Origin: Naematelia aurantialba
Taxonomy: Eukaryota; Basidiomycota; Tremellomycetes; Tremellales; Naemateliaceae
DNA: 64,000 nucleotides
NCBI GenBank assembly: GCA_021527695.1
Contig: JAKFAO010000011.1
Coordinates: 310,001 to 374,000 of the forward strand
Direction of reading: 5' to 3'
Shown here: piece after piece, positions 12,200 through 23,341 of the stretch
How the letters are laid out: each line of letters starts with the position of its first letter
How positions within the stretch are numbered: the stretch's first letter is position 1
The notes under the pieces: generated by a model
The model's database searches: none
What the model was told of the DNA's origin: nothing
The model's input: only the letters and a program-made list of their open reading frames with translations
Translations under genes and position numbers: made by a program

Positions 12200-12246
12200 C
12201 GACGTGGAAGGTGGAGGTGGTCCACTTTTGCCACCGTTCCACGTCG
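12200..12246. repeat. Inverted repeat, possible hairpin
   Basis: Arms cgacgtggaa (12200-12209) and ttccacgtcg (12237-12246) are perfect complements. They can be extended inward by ggtgg/ccacc with a one-base bulge. It lies between two plus-strand genes and could act in transcript 3'-end formation or be a protein site; no function is shown. Confidence 0.5.
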
Positions 12247-12391
12247 AAGTAGTGCTGATTTGAGAGAACGGCTCAAGGTTGCTTTGTTTGTGTTACTGCA
12301 CCTGTACACTTGGAGAGATCAAGCACTGAGAGAGGAGCACAGCGACGAGTGCTCTATCCACACAATCCAGGAAACAGAGGACGGCGTTGGG

Positions 12392-12441
12392 CGTAACGGA
12401 CCGCCCAAGTAAAGAACGGTGGACGTAACGGACCGCCCAAG
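12392..12441. repeat. 18-bp direct repeat upstream of the SARAF-like gene
   Basis: The element cgtaacggaccgcccaag occurs at 12392-12409 and 12424-12441, ending 23 bp before the annotated ATG. It may be a duplicated promoter element or part of an unrecognised leader. Confidence 0.6.
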
Positions 12442-12464
12442 AGACCAGAGAGAAGTTCGCTGGG

Positions 12465-12838
12465 ATGCCGTACAAGAAGGTCGCGCTGGAGAGCATCAAA
12501 GTCCTCACGTTGTATGCGGACCGCCAGACGGCGGCACGGCGTACTGAGCCGATTCGTGAGTACCTACATCATGGTGGGGGGTGGGGGATGTCCACATCCG
12601 TGCGTGGGGAATTTCTGCTGACAGGGCCATAGCGCAACTGCAGTGCCGTGGCCGACCATGTTCCGCCTTCCAGCCGCCGGTGGTGCAGTGCCTCAATGCG
12701 GGAGTGGACGATACGGGCTTCGTGCAGTGGCGGTGCGATGCCGACCTGCCGGGTGGTATGAGGCTGGGCCGGACGGATGTGAGCTGCGAGGGGTGGGCGC
12801 GGGCAGGGGATAAGAATGTGCTTCAAGGTGACGACTCG

Positions 12839-12878
<40 letters not shown>

Positions 12879-13923
12879 GCTCTCCCCTACACCCCCCTCC
12901 ACCCCCCTCCACCCCCCTCCCCCCCCCTCCATCACCCCCCTCCGTCCCCTCCGTCCCCTCCGTCCCCTCCCCTACCCTCGCGCTCTTGATACACATGCTG
13001 ATCTGTCCTCCCCCAGGGTCCTGTGGCCTCACGTACAACCTGTACTACACCGACAAGAGCCTGGAGCAGGACACATACCCCCTCCTCCCGCGCAAGCCAG
13101 GTGCGTCTCCCCGACGTCGTTTCTTGACTCTTTCTCTCCCTACCTGAAGGTACACCACAGCCAGCTACCTTGAGAGGAGATCTCACGTCTGGAGGGGCCA
13201 AGACCGCCCGGGCTTGCAGCTGACCTCGACGCAGACTCCATCCTCTCCACACTGTTCGCCGTTGCGTTCTACGCAGCGCTCTTCGCGCTGCTGTACACGC
13301 TCGTTCGCGCCATTCTGCTTGCGGTCCGTCCGAGGTGGGCGCCACGGCCGATCAGCGCGTTCTTCCCTTGGTCCGGGGGCGGGGGTGGCGGGGGCGGACG
13401 TCCAGGTGGAGCCGGTGGGGGAGGCAATGGCGGAGGCGGAGGCGGAGGCGGAGGCGGTAGTGGAGGAGGAGGCGGGGGAGGGGGGTGGTGGGGAGGCTGG
13501 GGAGGACCGGGGTTCAACGGCCGCGGCGACGGCGGCGGGGGCGCACCACCACCGCCGTACGCCAAGTACCCGCCAGCTCAGCCATGGGCATGGGCCAACT
13601 TCGATTTCCGACCATGGACCGCTGCCGCCCTAGGCGCGGCGGGGGGGTACCTCCTTGGGACGCGTAATCGAGGCGGGCAGAGGAGGCCGGGAGTCTACGA
13701 AGGTATGGTACCAGGGATGGGCTTTGGGCCCGGCGCAGGAGCCGGCGGCGGAGGGGGAGTTGGAGTTGGAGGGGGAGGGGGAGGGTGGATGAGGGCTCCG
13801 CCTAGAGAGCGGGTGCGGACGGTCTGGGCAGAGGGAGAGGGAGACGCGGGGGGAGACCGTGGTGTCGGGTCTTCGACGGGCCTGAGGCGCGCAACAGGGT
13901 TCGGAGGGACGACGACCAGGTGA
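12465..13923 (+). CDS. SARAF-like (TMEM66) store-operated calcium entry regulator
   Basis: In animals SARAF is a single-pass ER membrane protein that slows STIM/Orai calcium entry; the role in fungi is not established. Exons 12465-12555, 12633-12827, 13017-13100 and 13235-13923 give 352 aa. Family features seen after splicing: VALESIKVLTLYADR..TARR, PIPQLQC, VVQCLNAG, VQWRCDADLP, VSCEGW, VLQGSCGLTYNLYYT, then one membrane helix (ILSTLFAVAFYAALFALLYTLV). The cytosolic tail is extremely Gly-rich, contains PPPPYAKYPP, and ends in basic residues. Animal relatives begin with a signal peptide, whereas this model starts directly at the lumenal domain. An in-frame stop lies 23 codons or fewer before the ATG, so a signal-peptide exon is either upstream and unrecognised or absent. 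The family call is strong; the N-terminus is uncertain. Confidence 0.8.
12839..12975. repeat. CT microsatellite and CCCCTCC minisatellite in SARAF-like intron 2
   Basis: A run of about 15 ct dinucleotides is followed by reiterated cccctcc/cgtcccctc units. It fills most of the 189-nt intron 12828-13016. Confidence 0.9.
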
Positions 13924-14212
13924 TGCATTTCGTGTGGACCGGTCTTGTTGCACGTTCTCGGCTCTGCATGAAGCTGCGCCCACGTCGGTCTATGAATAGT
14001 GCTATGATAGCTGGCAGGGAGCCTCATAGCTGTTACTGATCCGATGCTCATATTTACATGCTGGTCGCATTCCCAATGTTGTCTCTCATATTTACATGCT
14101 GATTCGCGTTCCCAATGTTGTCTACAGATCTGCTGCCTGTGATGCGGACATACAAACGCAAGACGCAGACGCAAACGCAATACCGAAGAGGCAACACACA
14201 GACACTGCGGGT

Positions 14213-17200
14213 CTACTTGCCGTGGCGCTGTTTGCGTTTCCGCCCAATCATGCTTCCCAGCTGCGCGCCGAGTTTCTCCAGACCCCTCTTCTCGCGCTCC
14301 TCGTGCGTAGCTGGCGCAGGCGCCGACTCGCCTTGATCGCCTGCGCCGCTCTTCCCTCTACCGCCCTTTTCGCCCCGGCCACTCTTGCCTCCCTCTCTGC
14401 TCTTTCCATTCTTGCCGCCATTGACATCTCTGCTCCTTCCACTCTTGCCGCCCTCACCATCTCTGGTATCCCGCTTCCCCATGTCCTTGCTCTTGGACCG
14501 TCCGGCGGCCTTCGGGTCTCGTTCTCGGTCTCGGTCTCGGTCTCGGTCTCTGTCTCTACCGCCTGCCTGCTCGGTCCCGCCCTCGTGGTTCCGCCTCTGC
14601 TTCTTCCCGCCACGCTGCGGCTGGCCTTCCTTGCCTGCCCCCTCGTCGTCTGTATCTTCCGCAGGGCGCCGTCGCTTCTCAGGCGGACCGCTCCTGACTG
14701 CTGAGATCTTGTCCACCCGCCGTCTTACGACCTGTCCTCGTCAGCCGCTGCCACTATCGACCCCCTCAGCATTCAACGAGAAGCGGTCAGTTCACGACCA
14801 GAGCAGGAACGGAATCACTTGGTAGACGAAAGGAGCGAGAAGAGACTCACCTGAACGTTCTCGATACTAAACTCAATCATCAATGTCTTGCCTCCGCGCA
14901 TACCGCCTCCACTGCGGTCGTCGCCCTCCTTGACGCGTGCCTCGAGGCGTTTGACCCGTGCCTCCAGCTCTTCCTTGGTCTCCTTCCCCTCTTTACCCTC
15001 TTTACCCTCCTTCGCCTCCTTGCCGCTCTCATTCGACTCCGTCAACGCCTTCTTCGTTCGCTCCAGCACCTCGACCATCTCGGTCTTCCACCACTCCCAC
15101 ATGAGCGGCCCGACTGCTGGATTGTTGTTGGCGTATCGCAGAACCTTGAGAGCGTCCTTGTGTGACCGCATTTCGAGGAATCCGTATCCCTTACTCTTGC
15201 CCGCTCCAGTGAGAGGGTCGACCTTCTCGCTCTGCCGCACGACCTTGGCCTGGATGACGGCTGTCTCTCGCTCGCCGCGTTTCTTGCTCTTCTTACTCGA
15301 TTGCGAGCGGGCCTCCAACGCAGGCGAGAGGGTTGTATCCGTCTCTTCAGCGCGGGAGAGGCCTTCGCGCTCGCCACTGGCGACCTCGTCGCCGAATGCT
15401 CGGACCGCGTGGATACCCAGGCGCTTCAGTGTGCGATCAGTGACGAATAGCGGCAGTTGCCGGATCGATAGCCGAGTCTTGGAGATGTAGAGGGACGGGT
15501 TCGAGCGCAAAAGTGTCCGTCGAGCGTTGAGCGCTGCCTGACGTTTCTCGATCTCTGCCTCGGGCAGGCTTTGTGCAGCCGGCGAGTTGGCAAAGATCAC
15601 TGCGACAACTCAGCATTCGTTCTCTCCCCTCGCAGATGGATGCGGTGCTCACCTCCTTCGCGCATGAGATATGTGTTTCGCTTATCTCCTGCCATGCGCG
15701 CCCTCTCGCCATCCTCCTTCATCTGGCCAGCTGTCTCGCGCGTGACGGCGCGCGTCACCTCGAGCGTTCGTCCATGCAGCACGAGCCGGCTTGCAAGCGT
15801 TGACGACGGGTCAGCAGTAAGTACCGATGGCAATGCGAAGGGGTTCTTCCCGCCAAGCTACTGGGGTGAGCACGTCGTGCAGGTTGAATTAGTTGAATTA
15901 CAGATACTTACCGGCTGAGCATTTGCGCCGGTCTCCTGGGCAACCTTCTCAGCCTCTTCGATGGCTTTGTCGGCATGCTCGACATTCCAAAAACAGACGA
16001 AACCGGAGCCGCGTGATCGGCCGGTCACTTTGTCAATGGTAATTTTGGCGTAGCGCAGAGGACCGAACGTCCGGAACCTGATCATATCAGCGGGATACAT
16101 TGCGAAGGGATGGGGTGTACTGACAGAGTAGACAATTCTTGCTCGGTCACCTCAAACGGCAAATTGCGAATGAATAGCGTCGCACCAACATCGACGCTTG
16201 GCAGAGTAGGCTTGACTGGCTCTTCTTCCCCATCCTGCTGTTCCTCCTCACCGCCGTCCATCTTCACATCTTCCTCCTCACCGCTTGCAGAGCTTGCATC
16301 GCTCTCCTCATCTGCATCAGTGGAGCGTTCGCCAGAAGACGATCCGCTCGACGAAGTAGTTGCATCCTCCACCTTGAACTCGGAATCCTCCTTGAGATCC
16401 CCCTTCTGAGTCTCCTCCCACTTCTCCTTGCTGAGAGCCCAGTCGACAGCCACCGGTCTGTCCTCCCCCTTTGACTTGCCCTTGCGCTCACCAACGCGCT
16501 TGATTGACTTTCCATTCACCGCTTCCATTGCCTTCTCCGCATCTCTGCGTACGAGGAACCACACAAACGCGAACCCTCGTGACCTGGGCGGCGGTGCTGG
16601 CTTTGACGGGTCGGCGGAAGGGGGAAGCTTCGTGGGAAGAGTGGGAAGATCGACGGATTGGAGCGGTCCAAAGGGAAGGAAAGTGGCCCGAAGGTCCTGC
16701 TCGGTGGTCTATTCGCGTCAGCTCTGCACGTCGACCCAAAGCGCATACTCACATCCCAAGCGAGGTTGCGCACGATCAATCGCCCAGCATGGCTGGGTGA
16801 TTTGCCTTCGCCTTGGGCAGCAAGCTTTTCAAGTCGTTTCTTCAGCACACAAGAGAGTAATGCCCCTTTGTAAATATGTCCATGCAGCTTTGGTATCGCC
16901 TGTAGCGCTGCGCCGTGCGACGAAAAGACGATATGCGCTTCGCCGGCTCAGTAAGGCTCACGATGACACTAATAAGAGCAGAGTACTCACCGACTCTGTC
17001 CTCCCCTTCCACTGGGAAGATCAATTGCGCCGAGTCGTCCACTTTGCGCACTCGTTTCCACAGAACAGCTTTGGTGAGTCCTTCAGGCAGGCCCGATAAG
17101 ACGAGCGTCTTGATTGCGTCAGGGTCCGTAGGTCCCGCTGCTTCGTCCGCTGCTACTCTAGGCTTCTTCTTGGGTCGTTCAACAGGCTCCTCCCCCCTTT

Positions 17201-17629
17201 CAGGCTGAGGCAAGCGGGTATCAGCAAGGTGATGACAAGGCTAGTCTTGACTCACTTTGGCGTCCGCCCAGGCGACGCGGATCTTGCGCCCCTTTGGCCC
17301 AAAATCTCCACCATCAAGTTCCTGCACCGCGCGTTCCGCATCCTCGCGGAGCGAGTACGTGACGTACCCCACCCCTTTGGACTTTCCCGTCTCTTTGTCG
17401 GTAGCTACAAAGCCATGCCGAACAGGCCCGATGAACGAGAAATGCGTGAGCAGGTCGGTACTGGTAGCTGCGTAGGGAAGGGACGAGACGAAGACGGTAG
17501 TGCTGGGTCGGTCAGTCTGCCTGCTCCCTGACAACGATGAGCAACTCACTTGACTCTCTCCGCTCTAGGAGCTTTGCCCACCTTGGACGAGCCCGGCTCG
17601 TCGAAGGCTATAAAGTCTTCAGACGCCAT
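14213..17629 (-). CDS. NOP4: Nucleolar multi-RRM protein NOP4 / RBM28
   Basis: Nucleolar RNA-binding protein needed for 27S pre-rRNA processing and 60S subunit maturation. Nine exons on the minus strand (17550-17629, 17256-17520, 16991-17204, 16753-16946, 16125-16708, 15912-16077, 15653-15857, 14851-15599, 14213-14731) give 991 aa. RRM1 (about 32-115) shows TVFVSSLPYAAT and KGVGYVTY. RRM2 (about 145-215) starts KTLVLSGLP. RRM3 (about 239-335) has GRLIVRNLAWD and RGFAFVWFL. RRM4 (about 425-500) has ATLFIRNLPFEV and GSGFVCFW. A further degenerate RRM near 600-800 keeps KSKGYGFLEM. Acidic spacers lie between RRM3 and RRM4, and the C-terminal 170 residues are Lys/Arg-rich with an RD repeat and end RKRKQRHGK, a nucleolar-type tail. 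The first intron would be only 29 nt as modelled. It is head to head with uS12m. Confidence 0.88.
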
Positions 17630-17849
17630 ACTACCTGCCTGAGTCTGCTGTATGCTGCTGAAAGCGACTGCAATGCAGAGGATTTCTGCAAAAAGTGGAC
17701 CGCAAAACCAACGGAAATATCTGGTGCCTGACACGTCATTTATACTGGACTTGATAGATCAGGTTCCGCTTCCTCCTGTGACTCAATTTCGGTGTTGTCC
17801 CTCTATCAGCAAGCTATAGAGGTCGAGGGAGGCGCTCGGTCTAAACGAC

Positions 17850-18629
17850 ATGGCTTCCTTACGTTCAAGCATGAGCCTCTGCTCGTCACTATCACGATTA
17901 TCACTACCCGCCCGCGTTGCCACACCGATCGCCTCGTCGTCTCGTCTCGCACCGGTCCGAGCTTTCTCCTCCACCTTTCCCCCCAATGCCACGATCAACC
18001 AAGGTCAGTCCTCTGTCGCACAAATCTCAGCATCCTGCGATCCTGTCACCATCGCACACCGTGTATTTCTCCACCAAATTGCTGACGCTGGTCTAGTGAT
18101 GCGCGGCTGCCGAACGATCAAGACAAGGGAGCCTCGCTCCCCAGCATTAGAGGGCAATTACCAGAAGAAAGGCGTCTGTGCGAGGGTCATGACCAAGAAG
18201 CCCAAGAAGCCCAACTCGGCGAACCGGAAAATATGCAGAGTCAAGCTCTCCACTGGGAACCTGATCACGGCGCACATCCCTGGCGAGGGGCACAATGTGC
18301 AGGAACATAGTGTCGTTTTGATTCGCGGTGGACGGGCAAAGGATCTACCTGGTGTTCGGTCAGTCGAGCTTCTTGCCCTCGTCATTTTCCTTCTACCACG
18401 CCCCATCTCTTACTGCTTTGGGATGGCTCGTCGCACCGTTTCGAGTAATCGTCATATACGCCGCTGACGCTGTGTAGGTACAAGGTAGTTCGAGGCGCGA
18501 TGGATGTGAGTGGTGTCGCCGGTCGAGTCAGTGCTCGATCGAAATTCGGCGGTAAGTCTCACTCTCCTAATTGATATTGCGAGCGGTAGCTGAGCCGGTG
18601 TAGCCAAGAAGCCAAAGAAGGGTCCATAG
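17850..18629 (+). CDS. MRPS12: Mitochondrial small-subunit ribosomal protein uS12m
   Basis: Mitochondrial decoding-centre protein uS12. Exons 17850-18003, 18097-18358, 18478-18551 and 18604-18629 give 171 aa. The first 45 residues are Ser/Arg-rich without acids ([18 protein letters not shown]), a mitochondrial targeting signal. The mature part has the hallmark [39 protein letters not shown] and [15 protein letters not shown], ending AKKPKKGP. The last exon is only 26 nt. The 220-bp gap to NOP4 is divergent and probably a shared promoter. The symbol is the general family name; the yeast orthologue has a different systematic name. Confidence 0.93.
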
Positions 18630-18720
18630 TGTACAACATTGCAACGATGCCATGTATCCAACATTTCTTACTCTGGACAAGAATGTCCAGTGTCCAGTGT
18701 AGTGGCCCGCAGCCGGAGGC

Positions 18721-20091
18721 TCAGGCTCCGAGCGCTCTTTTTTGTCCCCAGACCAACCTCTTTGTCCGATGCCCAACCTCGCCTCCGACTCCATGACCCT
18801 CCGCCCAGCACTCGGTACAATACCGGTCCCCCTCACAGCCTAGGCAGATCAACGTCGCGTCCTTGTTACATATACCTACCCTCATCAGCCATGTTCTGTG
18901 TCGCATCTGGCGCGTTCGGCAAAGGGGAGTGGATGGGAGATTACTTACAACACCAGCTATCCAGGTCGTCGTCCCTAGCATCGTTCCATCCTGGTAATCC
19001 GTATCCTTTCCCTATCTGCTTTCCCTTGCCCGCTTTCTGCGTTGGAGCGTGCGGTTGGGACGAAGGTACTTGGGGCAGAGACAAAGTTGTAGGCCCTGAG
19101 AGCCCAAGCAGACGATCCATAGCGCGTTTCGCCTCGTCCATCTCGTTGTCTTGAATGTCGTCTTCGTTGAGAACTGGCAGACCAGTCGGCGTCTCAGGAA
19201 ACAGGTTTGCTGTCATGCTCGGATAGGTTGTGGCATTCTGCCGCTCATCGTTCGGTGCCTGCCAACCATGACTTTCCTGCTGTCCATGTTCCTTGCGGCC
19301 CGCCGCGCCAGCGCCCGCTGACATGCCTTGTGGCTTCTGATTTTCTTGTAGTTTAGATGAACCACCAGCCTGTCCAAATACTTCGTCTTCGGCTTCTTCA
19401 AGCGCCTTCCGCAGGACATCAAGCTCGTCCTCGTCCTCTTCTCCCATTTCACCGTCTGTCCTTCCTCCCCCCTCGAGACGAACGAGGTCCAGAACCCGGC
19501 GTAAGATCTCTTCCTCAGTCTCAGTATCCATCCCGTCTGCGTCCGATTCATTGTCGGACGCTGTGCCGTGTCTAGGGGGTGAGGGGAGGAATGGCCTGGC
19601 GTCGTGCAAAGCGTCGCGAGATTCGGCGTCAAGTCTCGCACTACGTAAGGATTCATTCTGTGTCTCTGCTTGTAGTGTGTCTGCGCCGAGCGGGGGATCG
19701 GTTGCAGAGAAAGACGCTAGATACGCTTCGACCTAGTTGTTAGAAAAGTAGTATCGTCTACGACTCTCACCTCGTCGTCCCCAAGATCCAGCTCATCATC
19801 CTCTTGAAGATCGCCTTCAGGCTCGGAGGTGCCTTTCAGCAACGCCAACCGCCTTTGCAGCTCTCGACGTTGTTTCCCTTCTTCTTCACCGTTCCTACTC
19901 CCAGTCTCTGCCTCTCCGGCTGCAAGGTGTGAGGCGGTCGCAGAGCCACGGCCTTCAGCGACCCGCTCTAGCTCCTCGTCTTCAGCCTGCGCTCGACGCG
20001 CTGCTCCCTCGATGTGGGCTTGTGGGTGAGCGGGGGGGAGAGTCGGGGCACGTAGGGCGGCAAAGCGACGGAGTAGGTCGTCGTCGTTCAT
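18721..20091 (-). CDS. ANCHR/ZFYVE19-like zinc-binding protein
   Basis: Animal ANCHR (ZFYVE19) binds VPS4 and delays abscission in the NoCut checkpoint; a similar link to ESCRT-III and Vps4 is inferred here. Exons 19771-20091, 18949-19732 and 18875-18721 give 419 aa from the ATG at 20091; an in-frame ATG at 20172 would add 27 residues. The N-terminus MNDDDLLRRFAALR resembles the short MIM-type helix of the family. The middle is long, acidic and low in complexity, with ETEEEILRRVLDLVRLE as another candidate helix. The last ~55 residues form a compact zinc-binding module: WCCICNKDATLICLGCEG, then RYCTECWAEGH and GHRTKRL, which matches the C-terminal Cys/His module of ANCHR. No FYVE-type R(R/K)HHCR motif is present. 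It could instead be a generic B-box-like protein. Confidence 0.7.
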
Positions 20092-20494
20092 GGCATGTTG
20101 CTGGAGGTACTTGGATGCTACCAAGATGCTCGCAGGAGTGGACGAGTGAGCAGAACGCCGGACCGTAGTCATAGCCGGGACCAAATTTGTTTACAGAAGA
20201 CCAGTGACATGATGCCTGGCTTGAAACAATGTGAACAATGTGTACATAACTGGTATGTAGGCAGCTAAGGTGTCCTCCTGGCTGGTAAGCGAGAGCCTGT
20301 GAAGGCTTGCAGAGGACAAGGACATCGCATGTTGACTAGGACCGACGTAACGCCGAATGGCAGTAGGTACCCAACCCTCTTGGGCATGAATAATCGTTAC
20401 ATGAATATGCAAAGTGAGAAGGAATCAGACTGCACCACCCTTCCCGCCTCTTCTCTCCGCGTCCACACGCCATCTAGATACGAAAATGTAGGTG

Positions 20495-21015
20495 TTATCT
20501 GGCCTCGAATTGAACCTGTATTGGTCAGCTAGATCCACAGCCTGGTCCAAAGATAAGCAGGCCGCAATAAGCTCACAACTACGTATGTCGTCAGTATGCC
20601 AACATTGAGGATTCTTTTGGAGAGAGAAGCGGCGCGGCAGAGGAGAACAAGGGAGGCGAAAGGGCCGTACTCACTTCGATGTGTTCTTGGCTTGTAGAGC
20701 ACTCGGTGTCCGCATTCCTTACATCGAATCGCCTCGTTGCCTTTAATTGCAGTCTTGGCACCGCAGTCTACTTTACTCAGCTTTTTTCCAGAAAGATCCT
20801 TCTGCGTGAACACTGATTCGCCTCAGGTCAATGGTTGAGTCTCCCTCCGTCTCTGCCAGCCGCGACAGACACAGATGAAAGAAGGTATAGCCAACACACG
20901 GCCGTTCCGAACCGGACTCACCCCCACAGATGTACTCGATCTGTTCAGGAGCCTTCGGCTGGTCCCTGCTCGGCATGGCGTTTGGGTTCTGCTGCGTATA
21001 CCGTGGCTGCGACAT
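20495..21015 (-). CDS. RPB12: RNA polymerase I/II/III common subunit RPB12 (RPABC4)
   Basis: Small zinc-ribbon subunit shared by the three nuclear RNA polymerases. Exons 20922-21015, 20675-20767, a 2-nt micro-exon at 20577-20578, and 20495-20515 give 69 aa, matching the usual ~70. The zinc ligands are in YICGDCGAKT and RCKECGHR. The family C-terminus R-T-x-R-hydrophobic-VQFEAR is recovered only if the bases TT (between a tag acceptor and a gtgagc donor) are spliced between A (end of exon 2) and GTTCAATTC (exon 4), giving RTHRIVQFEAR. Without the micro-exon no canonical splice gives VQFEAR in frame. It is head to head with RMD5, with 195 bp between starts. Confidence 0.88.
20577..20578 (-). 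other. RPB12: Predicted 2-nt micro-exon of RPB12
   Basis: On the minus strand the bases TT lie in the context acgtag|TT|gtgagc, flanked by canonical acceptor and donor signals. They complete an Ile codon (A+TT) that restores frame into the conserved VQFEAR end. Confidence 0.6.
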
Positions 21016-21210
21016 GTCGGTGTGTGGTGTGAACTACGAGCAGCGAAAACGACTGGAAATCTCCAAACAGGTGGCAAGGCTTATCAATCCTATATACACG
21101 TCATGAGGGTGCCCCGCTGTCTTAGCTGCGACGAGGGTATACCGTCATGCGTACTCTCGACTTGCATGTTCTTGAACGTATCCTGCTCTTGACGGCCACA
21201 CCCCCCCACG

Positions 21211-23341
21211 ATGGAGATCTCAGCGGCCCTTACGGCCCTCGAAGCGCTGGCGGCGTCTCCTTCCACTTCAACGTCCGGACCTCTCACGATCCTTCTTGAC
21301 AAACACTTTTCAAACGCCAAGGAGAGGCTCTTATCGGGGGACGAGCCGGTGACGGTCCTTGGTGACCTGCATAAACAAGTCGTCAAAGCGAAGAAGGATG
21401 TTGAGAAGGGATTGAAGGGGTGGTATGGCGCCCTCGGAGGCGTTGGCAGAGCTGTCGAGAAGGTACGCGCCCGTCCTTCGCCCCTTGCCCGATTTCGCTC
21501 GTGGTGGTGGTGGTGGTGGTGGTGGTGGTGGTGGTGGTGGTGGTGGTGGTGGTGGTGGTGGTGGGTGATGATGCGATTGCGTGGTGATATGTCGAGATGT
21601 GATGGCTGATGTGTGGCTTTGTTGGTCGATGCAGGCTTTCCCGCCCAATTTGGAGGTCATCAGCGAGGCGCACGACAATCCACCGTTCTTCTCGCGGGAC
21701 GAAGCGCGCGATGCTCTCGACAGAGCCATGCTTGATTCGATGGCGAGGCGGGGGCTCTGGGAAGCCGTCGAAGCGATGGAAGAGGTGGGCCGTACTGGCT
21801 TCTCATGCAAGGCAACTGTGTCTTGACGCTGATGTGTATCAGGAGACGGGACAAGTGTACGATACAGATAAGCGGTTGCTTGCCGAGGAACTGGGCAGTA
21901 TTGTAGGTGACATGGAGCGCGGCGACCTCTCTTCTGCGCTCCGGTACGTCTCCTACGTCTGTTTAGTTCACCATGCACAGTGTCCTGTCCTGGCAGAGCG
22001 CTGAATCTCGTAGATGGTGCAATGAAAATGCGGCATTCCTGCGCTCGCCTCCACATCCCTCTCCTCTCCCTTACCACCTCCATCGCACGATTTTCCTGTC
22101 GCTCCCGACGCCAGCAGAAGCAATGGCGTACGCCAGGGCCCATCTACTGCCGTTCCTCCCTTCACAGCCGGTGCTCCAGCTCCTCACGTCAAGGCTGTAC
22201 GAGTCCCACGCTGCACCCGGCACTTCCGCCGACTCCCAGCACCTTTCTTTCGCTTCGCATCCTCAAGCCACCGTGGGTCCTGCTCCTGCGCCGACAGAGT
22301 TATCGGCACCCTCGCCCACGCCTGTATCCAGCGAAAACGGCACGAGCATGGGTACGGATGCGGACGCGGAGATGTACAAGCCGAGTGCGAGCCCGTACCC
22401 CGCCGTCGAGGGCGAGGAAGTGTCCCTGATAGGCATGTTCCGCGCCGAGTTTTGCAGGCGACACGGCTTGCCCAAGGAAGATCCACTAGGAGTCGCCGTG
22501 GACCTGGGCGGCAGGGGCGGGGCTTTGGCGGTTGTAGAAAAGGCTAGGAGGGTGATGGGTGACAGGCTGGGACATATTAGGTCGTGGGATGAGCTGCCGG
22601 TTCGTTCCCCCTCCTCCTCCTCTCTCCCTCTCCCCCTCTCCTCCTCTCCCCCTCTTCCTTCCGTGCTCTGCGGCAAGTACCCAACGAAGATGCACTGTGC
22701 TGACACTACGTGTTTTCATCTTCCTCCCTGTCTTCCGCCCTTGCCTGATCTCCACGGCCGCCTTGATATCTTGATGGTGTAGATGGAAGTCCCGCTGCCC
22801 GCGTCGAGGAGGTACCATTCGGTCTTTGTCTGCCCGGTCAGCAAGGAACAGGCGACAGAGACGAATCCGCCCAAGATGCTCACTTGCGGACACGTCATTG
22901 CTGCGGACAGCTTGGATCGGCTCCTCAAGGGGGGGTAAGTTGTTTTCTTTCTCTCTTGCTCTTGCCCTCGCTTTCCTTGCTCCTTCGTCGTTGTTCGCCT
23001 CCTGTCCATGTTGTTTCCCTGTTACTATCGGTTTCGCCTTTTCCACCTTCTCGCGTCACATCACGTCCACACATGACCCCATTTATCCGTGACCCAACAC
23101 TTTCGTCACCGGACCCGTCGCGGTCTTTGAACCAACCCATCGCATTTCCTTGCTCGATCAACCCATTGTTCTTCCGTGCTGGACCCATCGCTGTTCTCCG
23201 TTTCCTTCCCCCATGCGCCGTTGTGGCCCTTGTGGCCCGACCGCAGCGAAGACTGACGCGTCATGTAGGCGGAGAAGCGCGAAATGCCCTTACTGTCCCG
23301 TCGAGACGAGCCAGTCTGCCGCGCGCAGGCTGTTCTTCTGA
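21211..23341 (+). CDS. RMD5: GID/CTLH ubiquitin-ligase RING subunit RMD5 (GID2/RMND5)
   Basis: Catalytic-module subunit of the GID/CTLH E3 ligase, which in yeast marks gluconeogenic enzymes for degradation when glucose returns. Exons 21211-21462, 21635-21784, 21843-21943, 22014-22599, 22783-22934 and 23269-23341 give 437 aa. A LisH/CTLH-type helical region lies near 110-260 ([20 protein letters not shown]). The C-terminal degenerate RING of the RMND5 type reads [29 protein letters not shown] and KCPYCPVE; as in the family, it lacks the full set of classical RING ligands. Intron 1 contains a long GTG repeat. A low-complexity insert (about 250-320) is unlike yeast. The partner is expected to be the FYV10/GID9 RING, not seen in this window. 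Confidence 0.9.
21501..21564. repeat. GTG trinucleotide microsatellite in RMD5 intron 1
   Basis: About 21 uninterrupted gtg units sit 38 nt after the donor of intron 1. Both strands give apparent homopolymeric frames (poly-Trp/Val, poly-Pro/Thr/His), which are artefacts. Confidence 0.97.

Larger units (their letters stand above)
11829..12464. other. Intergenic region between flippase and SARAF-like gene
   Basis: Contains the 22-bp tandem repeats, an inverted repeat and an 18-bp direct repeat listed separately. An upstream exon carrying a signal peptide for the SARAF-like gene could lie here, but none was found. Confidence 0.5.

Noticed and set aside
13269..13565. Minus-strand Pro-rich frame over the SARAF-like tail
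   Set aside because: It is the complement of the Gly-rich coding tail, which is in frame with the SARAF motifs and the membrane helix.
21331..22143. Minus-strand frame with a long poly-Pro run across RMD5
   Set aside because: The poly-Pro is the reverse translation of the intronic GTG repeat; the plus strand encodes conserved RMD5 exons.
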